Origin: Solea solea
Lineage: Eukaryota; Chordata; Actinopteri; Pleuronectiformes; Soleidae
Direction of reading: 5' to 3'
Length of the DNA: 64,000 bases
Assembly (NCBI RefSeq): GCF_958295425.1
Contig: NC_081152.1
Span: 959,217 to 1,023,216 of the forward strand
The number at the start of each line of letters is the position of its first letter. The first letter of the stretch is position 1. Positions 42,566 through 52,701 of this stretch are shown one piece after another. The position numbers were made by a program, and so were the translations under genes. A model generated the notes under the pieces. It did no database searches. It saw only the letters and a program-made list of their open reading frames with translations, and was not told the origin of the DNA.

Positions 42566-43280
42566 TCAGTGAAACACTAAAAATGTAAACAGAAGAGTGA
42601 ACAACACAAAGGTTATACAGAATGACGTCGCCATAGAAACAGCCCAACAGAATAAAGATATCACAACTATCCGTTATCTACAGATACTGACATCAGAGTG
42701 ACGCTGTCACTTTAGACCATTTAAACTATAACACAGTTCACTTTTACAGTCTTCTGATGAAACTCACGTCTGTGTTTAAATTAGAGCTTGTGATGATGAT
42801 GAGGAGGAGGAGGAGGAGGAGGAGGTTATCACCAAAGAAATAAAAAGAATGTGGTGGAGGTCAAATCAATGTTGCCACTTTCTAAAGATCCTTTATAATT
42901 TATAATTTACAGGTGATTACTGGTTACAAGGAGGCAGCAGCTTATTCAGTCGACTGTTTCTGTCATTAATCAGAATCAATCATCTTCACAATAATACAAT
43001 TTAAAGCCAATATTGGCCGATACTGACATCGTGCTGATAACATGGTGCATCCGTACTGTAAAACCTGCTTTGACAAAGTTTAGTTTTTTGTTTACATATA
43101 CACATTATTTATATTATTCTGCTATAATTTATCAGACGTGGGATTAAAAAGAATAATATTAAAAACTTTTTTAAATGTTTTAAATGATGTGGTTGTTGAA
43201 TTGCTGATTGTGTGACTGATTTGATGTTGATTTTTATGACTTCAACATTGTATTAAATTTATGTTGCGAGCAGGAAAAGT

Positions 43281-43548
43281 TGTGTCTGTGTCGTCTGTCC
43301 GTCTGTGCGTCTGTGTGTCTGTGTGTCCGTCTGTGCGTCTGTGTGTCTGTCTGTCCGTCTGTACTCTGTGTGTCTGTCTGTCCGTCTGTGCGTCTGCCTG
43401 TCTGTGTGTCAGTGTGTCTGTCTGTGCGTCTGTGCGTCTGCCTGTCTGTGTGTCAGTGTGTCTGTCTGTGCGTCTGTGTGTCAGTGTGTCTGTCTGCCTG
43501 TCTGTGTGTCTGTGCGTCTGCCTGTCTGCCTGTCTGTGTGTCAGTGCC
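43281..43548 (+). repeat. CTGT/GTGT/CCGT tetranucleotide-type array
   Basis: About 270 bp built from CTGTCTGT, CTGTGTGTCTG and CTGTGCGTCTG units. All three + frames are open for 95 or more codons (Cys/Val/Ser only), an effect of composition. Confidence 0.9.
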
Positions 43549-43760
43549 GGACACCCTTGAAGAAGAGATTCTTTGTTTTACTGGTGGTTAAATAAAGGAG
43601 AAATGTGACGGAGCTCCATTGTGGATGAGTTCATGTTCGTGTGTATGAAGTGAACTTTACACTAGTTTGTTTTTCCAGTGTGAACAGAAGTCATAACAGT
43701 TTAAAGACAACAGTCTTCTGTCTCACAATGACACTGACTCAGGTCACTGTCAGGCCAAGG

Positions 43761-43792
<32 letters not shown>

Positions 43793-43834
43793 CAGGAGGA
43801 GGAGGAGGAGGAGGAGGAGGAGGAGGAGGAGGTG

Positions 43835-44440
43835 AGGCTTGGAAGGGTTTTATCGGGTATAATTACTCCCGATAGCTGTAATTTACAGGTTGACAGCAGG
43901 GAGAAATGGGTGAGATTCACACTTGTGCGGGTCAGCATCTGTCGCAGTACTGCGCGGCGCTCACTGCCCGGCCGGTCGGTCGGCGAGCGGGAGGAAACGG
44001 TAAACAACAAACGCCGTGTGACAGATTAGCAGCGCGGGCTAAAGGACCTTCCACTGACACATCATTTCTCTCACTCCGCGAGTTTGTTTTGGCGGCAGCT
44101 GTCACCAATAAAATGGAAAAGCGGGAGACGGAGGGAGGAGGAGGAGGAGGAGGAGGAGGGTGGAGGCAGCAGCGGAGGTGGCTTTTGTTCCAGATCCAGA
44201 GAGGTGGATGATGGGAGGAGGAAGAGGAGGAGGAGGAGGAGGAGATAGGAGGAATGACCTGTTTGAAAAGTCTGGCCTGACTTTTTAATGGAGTATTAGC
44301 AGGAAAAGGAGGGCTGCTGTAATTACCTCCCCCATTACCTTCTCTCTTTTTAGGTCTGCACGACAAATGGCCCGTGTCCACATGAAGCGGTAATTTTAGT
44401 TCAGTTTGCATCAGCCTGTGTGGTACAGTCAGCAGCACAC
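43835..44440. promoter_or_regulatory. Candidate conserved noncoding blocks flanking GGA repeats
   Basis: 43835-44120 carries GGTATAATTACTCCC, GCTGTAATTTACAGG, CAGATTAGC and GGCAGCTGTC; 44250-44430 carries TTTTTAATGG, GCTGTAATTACC and GCGGTAATTTTAG. Repeated GTAATT words suggest homeodomain binding. Confidence 0.28.
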
Positions 44441-45754
44441 CGTGATTCTACAGGGTAAGCACTATCGTGATGTGTGAACACATTAGTCACCAACACTGCA
44501 GACTCAAACACACACTCCTCCTCCTCCTCCTCCTCGTCCTCGTCCTCGTGCTCCTCGTCCTCGTCCTCCTCTCAGGTGCTTTTCTCCTACTCCTGAAGCC
44601 TCACAGCTCAGCTGATGCCAGGTCACACTGTTGATCTGGCCTTCACCTCGTCCACTCCACACACAACCTGGCAAACTGACTCTTCCTTGACCTCCAGCTT
44701 TAGAGGACGCCGGCTCATTCACCTGGACACACGAGTCAAAGTCACGTCGTCTTTCGCTCTTTTACACTAAAACCTTTTCCTGCTTGTTTGTGGAGATGAT
44801 CCACAATATGTGATAGACTTAATACAAATACCAGAGCAGCAACTCACCATTATTATCATACTTATTATTAATGTGTCCATTATTATCTCCATTAGTTACG
44901 TCAGCGCAGCAAACCTGGGAATGATGACGTTCAAAAACGTCTTGTTTTTGTCCACAAACACAAACTGATTTTGTTGTTTTTATGGAGCAAAAAGCGAAGA
45001 AAACATTCACATTTAAGAAGCTAAACTAAAACCAAATACACCATGAAAGTAAGACGAGATCCACACCAGAGGTGAGAATCACAGGGAAACGGTAAGAATC
45101 TCACCATACGATGATTCATGACATGACAATCGTAGAACGATACATAACGATATAACGTGGATGGAGCAGCTCTCCACCATCATCTGTGAGGAGACATGAA
45201 GCAGTGACGCCCCGCGGGTTTTAAATCACCCACACCTACTTTTTATCATGTCATTCATTTGATTTCTTTTGACCTCTTTATTTATCTTTACATCTATTTT
45301 TCTCAGACTTTTCATAGATTTCTTTAAACAATTGTCTATGGATTCAAACGTCTAATTCCTTCCACGCTGTAACGTGTTTTCAGGCGTTTCTCTTCCTTGA
45401 ATCTGCCGTTGTGTATGAAAGGTGATCTATAAATAAAAGTGCATTGCTTTGCATTTGCAGATAAATGCATGTGTTTTACAGCGTTCTGCTGAATGTGAGC
45501 TCCTCCTTTAAATGAAATGTATTTCTAACATTAAAGTAAAGTAAAGTAAGAAAGCAGAGAGTGTAAACGTACACAGACTCATGTGTTCATGAGTCACACT
45601 GCAGGTACAGCTCAGTTATCTGTGCTCTGACCTCTAACCTACAGTGGTTTCAGGTCACAGTGAACACTACAGAGGCCAAACTTGGACATATGGAGTGAAA
45701 TGAGCAGTGAAGGTGAGTGTTGGTGTAGCTCCGGCCCTGTCCTGTTTCATATGT

Positions 45755-45960
45755 GACGGGACACTGGCTGCCGGTGACTCTGCGTGCCAACCGTCCTAAG
45801 CTAACACTTCCTCACACATGTGCCATATGGGCGGCGCAGCCTCGTTCCATTAGCGGGGCCCGGGCGGGTCGGGGACCCCGGGCCCTCCTGGCCGTCCTCT
45901 GGCACTGCCACAGGGCAAAGTCCTGCCCACTGCCAGCTGCTGCCCACACCAGGTCAGAGG
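45755..45960. promoter_or_regulatory. Candidate conserved noncoding block, GC-rich
   Basis: Complex GC-rich segment with CACATGTGCCATATGGGC (two E-boxes; CCATATGG is SRF-like) and TCCATTAGCGGGGCCC. Confidence 0.22.
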
Positions 45961-46589
45961 AAGCAACAGCCGCCGCCTAACCACCGCGAGTCACACACAC
46001 ACACAAGAGAATGAGCTCGTAATGTCTTCATCTGCTTAATCTGAGATTAAGAGAGAGAAGAAAGAGGGACAGAAGAAGAGAGAGATAAAGAGATATGGAT
46101 GGATAGGTATAGAGATAGATATATAGATTTACCGACACAGAAGAGAGATAGACAATGATAGAGAAAGATGAATGTAGAGATAAACTGGTAGAAATAGATA
46201 CAGCAGTATAGATATAATTAGTGCTATAACTTCCAGAAGAGTGTAATAAGCAGAGTTTCTCCCCAAAATGACAGAAATAAGGACAATAATAGGGATAAAA
46301 ACCAGCTGCAGCTGTGAGAAATCTCTGAAAACAGACAAAACCTTCATCACAGACTTAATACAGTTAATACAGTTACCAAAGAGCACTGCTGGTCCAAACT
46401 TTAACAGCAGATTTACAGCAGATTTCAAACATCCAAACTGTACAAAAACATCTGCTACAGCTAAAAAATCAGAAAGCCTAATAAATGACTCTGATGGTTC
46501 CTGAGGACGCGGGAGCTGACGATGATGATGATGACGATGATGACGATAATGAGCTGAGTCACAGTAAAAACACCACTGCAAAAACCTAG

Positions 46590-46870
46590 TTTGAAAACAG
46601 GGCCAATCAACATTAATGTGGAAAGTCGAGAACCAACTAACGAGTATCTGTCGATTCTTTTCTCGATTCATCATGTGGTTCATAAAATATATAATATAAA
46701 ATATCAGAAAACCTTAAAAACTGTTGAAATGATGATGTTCTCAAACGTCTTGTTTTTGTCCACAAACACAAAATGATTCCTTTGTTTTATGGAGCAAAGG
46801 AAGCAGAAAATATTCACATTAAAGAAGCTGAAAAATCACACAAACTGTGTGTTGTTACCAGTGTTTTCTA
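46590..46870. mobile_element. Degraded MITE of the TAGAGCTGCAAC family
   Basis: Family interior words are present (AAACGTCTTGTTTTTGTCC, CAAAATGATTCC, ATTCACATTAAAGAAGCTG). Termini are not clear. Confidence 0.55.
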
Positions 46871-46959
46871 CCAGCTACACAGGGCTGCAAACATTCAGTG
46901 ATTACTAAATGTATTTGCTGATTTCAGCTGATTATCATTTAATTGGTAGATTAAAATGC

Positions 46960-47165
46960 TGCTCTTTTCATCCAAGAATTAAAACCAGTTTGTGATTTTT
47001 CAGCTTCTTAAATGTGAATATTTTTCTGGGAGAAAGAAATCATTCAAACTGAATCATTTTTGGTTTGTGGACAAAAACAAAGACATTATAGAACGTCCTC
47101 ATTTTCAGGTTTGACAAACACTGATCAATATTTTCTTACATTTTATGAACCACATTATTACTGGA
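46960..47165. mobile_element. Inverted MITE fragment of the same family
   Basis: Carries the reverse-strand family words TTCAGCTTCTTAAATGTG, AACTGAATCATTTTTGG and TTTGTGGACAAAAACAA. It lies about 100 bp from the opposite-orientation copy at 46590. Confidence 0.55.
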
Positions 47166-47392
47166 TACTGAAAACAAGCGTCAGTTTCAGGCCTTTTACT
47201 AACAAACCTGATACTACATCATTTAAACATGTGTGAGTTCAAAGTAGTTGAACTATAAAAGATCCCAAACCCACTGAAGTGATCCATGAAAACTAACATG
47301 ACCTGACCCTGGTCTGCTTTACCAGGACCCAGACTTTCACCTCATGTAGATTATTTGTGAATTAGGCTGAGTGTTGGTGTCACAGGCATGCA

Positions 47393-47395
47393 GTG

Positions 47396-47444
<49 letters not shown>

Positions 47445-47466
47445 GTGTGTGTGTGCGTGTGTGTGA
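47393..47466 (+). repeat. (GT)n microsatellite
   Basis: About 70 bp of GT with GC interruptions. Confidence 0.9.
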
Positions 47467-47574
47467 GGGCACCTTCCCTAAAGACGAGCAGAGGAAAGTA
47501 GGAGAAGGGCAGACGGAGGCAGGAGACACATGGGAATGTCAGCGTGAGCCTCGGCAGCCTGTACCTGCCACACG

Positions 47575-47780
47575 ACCCGGGGCCTTTTTTAATTAATCAT
47601 CACACGGGATGAATAATTCAGCCATTATCGCCGGGAATAAATAGAGAGGCAGGTTTTTTCCTCCTGAGTTCCACCCAATCAGTTTCCATGTTTCCCTTAA
47701 TAAGCCCAGAGTTTAGGGCCTGGCCTCAGGTAAACACAGCGCGCAGGTGAGTGGCAGGATCTGGTTACATTATACAAATA
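47575..47780. promoter_or_regulatory. Candidate conserved noncoding block
   Basis: TTTTAATTAATCATCAC, GATGAATAATTCAGCC, GAATAAATAG and CCCTTAATAAGC in repeat-free sequence. Confidence 0.28.
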
Positions 47781-49052
47781 GTCCCTTGATTCAACAGGAA
47801 GTTAGAGTTGACAAATGTTATTAAGAAATGTGATCACAGCAGGTGATTCCTGACAGGAAATCAAATCTGTAATCTGGATCTGGATAAAAAGGCCCATTTA
47901 CGGTTCGTACTTTCCAGACAGACAGAGCAATATCACCGGAGATGGTGGGGGCAGTATAGAGTCAATATAGTCCAAACAGTGATGAAACCTGAAGGAGATT
48001 TTCTTGGATTTGCTTGTGTAAACGTTGCCTTTCACACGTATAAAAGCTACAGAACGTTGCAAACACTTGACTCTGATTTCACGATATCAGAGTCACTGAA
48101 AATTGATTGTAATCGTATCACGACTCAAGGAAACTGAATTTTTATGGAATCCTGAAATTCTGGAATATTCACAGCTCTAATGGGAACATACTCAGTCAAT
48201 CACCTGTCCATCATAAATAAGAAAATCACATTTATCTCAGACAGGAAGTGGCTGACAGAAAGACAAACTTACAAAATAAAGCCACACTGATGAAAACAAA
48301 ACTTCACGTCATCGTCATGAATCAGAAAACCAGGCTAATCGTCGTTCAGCTATAAAAGCAGATATTTAATATACTAAATTGAACACAATGATAAAACACA
48401 GAGTCTGATATAAAAACACTGTGAGTCAGAGTCACTTCTGTCCTGTCAGGACTATAAAAGCGTGTGAAATTGTTTGTTAGCAGCAGCAAGAGACATTATT
48501 TACTACAAAACTGGACCTGACACTGACACACACACACACACACACCAGTTATTACTACACAGTACACACAACAACAACAACAAGTGTGGTCAACTGTGAC
48601 AGACAATTCCAGACCTGCAAACCTGAGCTTCGTGTCACAGAAAACCAGTTTATCTGCTTCAGACCAACAGTCAACAACATGATAAACTGACAAACAACAA
48701 CAACAACAACAACAACAACAGCTCAGCTGCTAACACCACACACACACACACATAACTCAGCTTAACCCACGTTTAAATCCAAAGGTTAAAATTTGTGTAA
48801 CAAGTTATTAAAATGTGACGAGAAATTAAAATATGTAGCTCCATAAATGGATGGAAAAACAAAGTCAAACTAATACTAACATGAAAAAACCAGCACACAG
48901 ACAAACAAACCCTGAAAACTCAGAGAATCTAAATAAAGTCCAACTTCTATTAACACTTGTGTTATTAATCCAAACCAACTTTAGCAGCTAATTGAACACA
49001 GCTAGCGCCGTTAGCACACGTTAGCACACACATTAGCACAGGTAGCTCTTAC

Positions 49053-49250
49053 CTTGTTAGTTAATGTGATGGTTTTTTCTCTGTGTTTGTTCTGATGAAA
49101 ACGGAAACACTGACGCTTTTATGCTTCAAGTAGAGTTTGAAGTTGAGTTCGTTGGTGAAAAGTTAATTTACAAAACAGAAGAAAAAAACACGCGAACACA
49201 GAGAACACAGTGACGACGACACTTTAAATTAGTCCGCCATTTTCCTTTGT
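49053..49250 (-). promoter_or_regulatory. Candidate minus-strand TSS and noncoding first exon
   Basis: On the - strand GGAAAATGGCGGAC (49232-49245) matches a YY1 element typical of transcription starts. About 180 bp further is AACAAG|GTAAGA (donor after 49053), a near-consensus 5' splice site. The ATG inside the YY1 site opens only ATGGCGGACTAA (three codons), so the exon would be noncoding or a leader. No downstream exon was found; target gene unknown. Confidence 0.4.
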
Positions 49251-51814
49251 GTCACTCACACCTCTCACGCTTGTCGGCGCATTACCGCCACCTGCTGGAC
49301 AGGAGTACAGGTGTGGAGCTCTAGTTCAGCAGAGGAAAAACCGATGTGATCTACAATTGTTCTATTTTTATATTCTGCATTTATAGATGTGCATATGGAT
49401 GTTTATCATTTATAATCTGATGAAGAATTATATGATAAGAATCTTATATTATAATTTTGTTTAATATTTTTAAGTATTTAATTATTTAGTATTTAATACT
49501 GAAATACTGAATAAGTCCAGTGAACTCATGCGTCACATCCTCACATGAGACAAGCAACACTTAGGTCAGCATTTATTTGAATATACTGTGTTTATTTTAT
49601 TTTATTAAAAAAACAAAAAGCAGACAGTGTTGACTTTTTGAGGAGTGAATGGCGGTGTTTTATCTCGTGCTCTGCAGTGAAGACAGTTCACAGTGTTCCC
49701 TCTGATCCTGACCTTGACGTTGACCTTCACCAGGTGACTGAACCTCCCTGAGGTCAGTGCTCAGGCTCCTGCTGATGTCACTGATGTGATATCAATACTT
49801 TGTCGCCGACTGTCGCTGAATCCCCACACATCTCAGAGAAAGGCCTGTTAGACGCCTGTCACGATCTATAAACAGAGACTTCTCACCCCAAGGACAGCAG
49901 GGAGGGGGGAGGAGGAAGCAGAGGAGCACTGATTGAGAGCAACACCTGTCAGGTGAGGCTTTCGCAGTTGACGGCGCAGAAGGAGTTTCAGGTCGACTGC
50001 TATGACTGCTAATCTCTGACGCGGCGACCCGCCGGGTTCCTCTCGTCTCCTGAGGGGGAAGGAAGAGCCACGCAGGAACCTGAACACAGCAGAGCTGCAG
50101 TGACGTCTCCCCCAACAGAAGCTAAACCACACTGATATGCTCTAAATACATTTCATTATCATCATCATGATTATATCACTAATTGTGTGTAGTGGGTAAT
50201 GTGCTGCAGCAGCGGCGGCAGCGGCGGCAGCAGCAGCAGCAGCGGCATCGGCGGCAGCCTCCTCCCGGGAGCCGTCTGAGAGACTGAATGATTAAAACAT
50301 GTACGATGAACCATGCATCAAAACGTCCCCGCGGGCTTCCTCACACAGAAACATGTGACGTCTCCACTGACACTGAGACACAGAGAGAGAGGCTGAGCTC
50401 TGCAGAGAGCTGAGAACCTGCAGGCAATAACAAGACAGCAGCAGGAGATTAGAGATGCTGCGGATTGACCTCAGCTGACCCCATACATATCCACACACCC
50501 ACACTACATCACCTGTATACCTTCACACACACACACACACACTCTGCAGGGTAAATAATTCCACCAGCACATGGTAAACAAAGTGAAGCTGAGCTTCACA
50601 TCGTCTCCGGCCTCCGTCTTCTCGTGTGCATGTGTGTGTGTGTGTGTGTGTGTGTGACAGGAGAGGATAAAGTTTTTGTGACAGCGTTTGATGAATGTTT
50701 AATCCAACATTCATACATGGCAGGAGTGGGACCGGGTCCCCAGTCAGAACCCAGCAAATACACACAGCAGGTGTGTGAAATATTCATTGACGACACGCTT
50801 CATTAACAATGGAACATACCACGTTCACTTATTCATCGCCATTATCGAGACAAAAGACAGGAAAATGGGAGATTAAAACGTGGCGGGCGCGTTATTCCGT
50901 ATTTGTCTGGCAGATTTGTAACGATTTGTTTTGTGACAAATAAGACTGCCTGTTGAAATCCAGCTGTCGCCTCAGCCAGCGGAGCTTTTCCACTCTAACT
51001 AATCACTGTCTGCCTGCAGGACGCAGCCGCGCTGCAGCAGTCTGACCTTTGACCTGTCCAGGAGCGTCCACTGACTCACCACATAAAGCATCCTGATATA
51101 TTTCTGAGCCGTCAGCTGTGGACGGGACACTTTTCATATCTTTAATTGATGATCGGTGGAGAATGATGAACGATGAGAGAGCTGGAGGATGAAATGAGTG
51201 ATGTGGACAGTTTTCCTCTGAGGAGGGAAGAAGTTTGTGTTGAGTAAAAGCAGTTTAAACACAGACACACTGATTATAACAACAATCCCCATGATGAGAC
51301 CATTTAAAGTTTCATGACGGTAAAAACACAATCACTGCTCCTTAGAAAATAAAAGTATGGTTTTAATTCAAAATTTTACAAAGAAACAGTGTGGTTTAAG
51401 TAAATGGTGTAAATAAATGTCTTTTGATTACTGTTGTCATTAAATTCTCTCTAGTTCAATTAACCTTTACTATCAATGCATGTCAATGGAAATACAGGTT
51501 ATTTTTGTCATTTATTGTGATTCACATTAACAGTAACAGTTAAAAACATAAATGGAATGATTCAAATTCATTTAATTACAACTAATTTACAGTCAAGTCA
51601 GCACAATCCAGTTGATTTCATGATTGACTGAAATTCCAGATGTGAGTTTAATGAAGTGTATTGATCAGAATGTATTTGACATTTTGAGTGAATATTTACT
51701 ATTCAATAGTAAATTCACCTACGTGCTATGCTGTGAGCGCCCCCTGCTGCAGAGAACCAGTCTGAGACACTGAGGCTCACTCTCAGTGAAAACATGGCTC
51801 CAAAAAAACGGATT
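49251..51814. other. Intergenic upstream of gtf3c4, no gene recognised
   Basis: Contains GCGGCAGC triplets (50203-50262), a short (GT)n (50632-50657) and AT-rich sequence. No DDX31-like helicase motif was recognised in the frames I read. Confidence 0.45.
50775..51030. promoter_or_regulatory. Candidate conserved noncoding block
   Basis: Repeat-free segment with CATTAACAATGG (Sox-type ACAATGG), TCATCGCCATTATCG, GGGAGATTAAAACG and AACGATTTGTTTTGTG (Fox-type). Confidence 0.3.
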
Positions 51815-52286
51815 TTAGCCACTTAAAAAAAGACTTAGCTGATAAAATCTACGTCAGTTTAAGTCTACGATAACTACGTCACATGTTCACGTCTTTATCT
51901 CACAGGAAACTGCAGTTTGTAAACCACTCACTCTCCCACACCAAAGCCCATAGAGAAAATCAGGGATTTTAGCTGCGGGGACACAGGAGCTGCTGCTCCT
52001 CTGCTGCCTCGTGTGGTCACTTTGTGTCACTGAGGTCAATCTGAACAATGGATTTTAAATGCTAAATGAACAAATAAGACATTTGAACTTAGTGATGGAG
52101 GCAGCAGTGGATCAACAGCTCCTGTGTGTGTGATGTTAAAAAGATGAGGTTTGGTGTGGGAGAGTGAGTGGTTTACAAACTGCAGTTTCCTGTTGGTAAA
52201 AGTCTGTGTCACAGTGAGAGAAAGACGTGAACATGGTCTGTGGATATCGGAGATTTAATTAGCTGAATCGTTTGTTAAGTGGCTAA
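51815..52286. mobile_element. Fold-back (long inverted repeat) element upstream of gtf3c4
   Basis: Ends TTAGCCACTTAA (51815-51826) and TTAAGTGGCTAA (52275-52286) are perfect inverted repeats. Longer subterminal arms mirror each other: CACTCTCCCACACCAAAG near 51927 versus CTTTGGTGTGGGAGAGTG near 52150, and CACATGTTCACGTCTTT versus AAAGACGTGAACATG. The centre (CTCCTCTGCTGCCTCGTGTGGTCACTTTG) also occurs in the element at 28710. No coding capacity; probably a non-autonomous DNA element. It ends 107 bp before the gtf3c4 ATG. Confidence 0.75.
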
Positions 52287-52339
52287 CGTTGTAAATAATG
52301 AGTAATAACTGAGAAACGATATAAAAATATCCAAAGTCC

Positions 52340-52402
52340 CTCCTTCTACACCTTCCGCGTTCGGTGACGACACATCCGCCAGTCCGGAAAACATGGCGGC
52401 TG
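52340..52402 (+). promoter_or_regulatory. gtf3c4 promoter-proximal YY1-type site at start codon
   Basis: The start codon lies within AAAACATGGCGGCTG (52388-52402), which matches the YY1 consensus AANATGGCGGC found at or just downstream of many housekeeping transcription starts. A GGTGACGACA element is about 30 bp upstream. No TATA box was seen. This suggests a TATA-less promoter with a short 5' UTR squeezed between an inverted-repeat element (ending 52286) and the ATG. Confidence 0.45.
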
Positions 52403-52701
52403 TCGGTGTGTCGGAGTCGCTGGCCGGTGACGGCGTGATAAAGACGGAACCGGAGGAGCTGGACTGTGAGCTGATGTCGGGCTCAGACGGAGCGCAGGTG
52501 AAGCGGGAGCCGGTGGTGACGCTGCTGGTGCCGGTGAGCGGGCTGCAGTCGCTTTGCTGGTCCCAGGACCACCGTGTGTGTGTGGGCACCAGCAGCTCCC
52601 TGACGCTGCTGGAGCTGCAGTGTGACGTCACCAGCAACAGACAGGACATGATCCTGCACCGGACCTCCATCCCTGTCCCTGCGGACGACTACAGAGTCCG
52701 G
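52393..52701 (+). CDS. gtf3c4: gtf3c4 coding exon 1
   Basis: It encodes residues 1-103, starting MAAVGVSESLAG and ending in DDYRVR at CCGG|GTAACG (phase 0). The ATG sits in AACATGGCGGC. The N-terminal ~25 residues are acidic and family-variable, then homology to vertebrate GTF3C4 is clear (VSGLQSLCWSQDHRV, HRTSIPVPADD). Confidence 0.93.

Larger units (their letters stand above)
44441..49050. other. Intergenic, no gene recognised
   Basis: Pyrimidine tract (44516-44570), MITE fragments (46590-47165), an AAC run (48690-48720) and CA tracts. A minus-strand frame of 184 codons (46129-46683) is repeat-biased and unlike known proteins. Confidence 0.5.

Noticed and set aside
43932..44438. A 168-codon minus-strand frame
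   Set aside because: Pro/Ser runs come from GGA repeats on the + strand; remaining sequence resembles no protein.
46129..46683. A 184-codon minus-strand frame with a hydrophobic C-terminal half
   Set aside because: It runs through GATA/GAGA-type repeats and MITE-derived sequence; the hydrophobic stretch reflects AT-rich composition. No family match.
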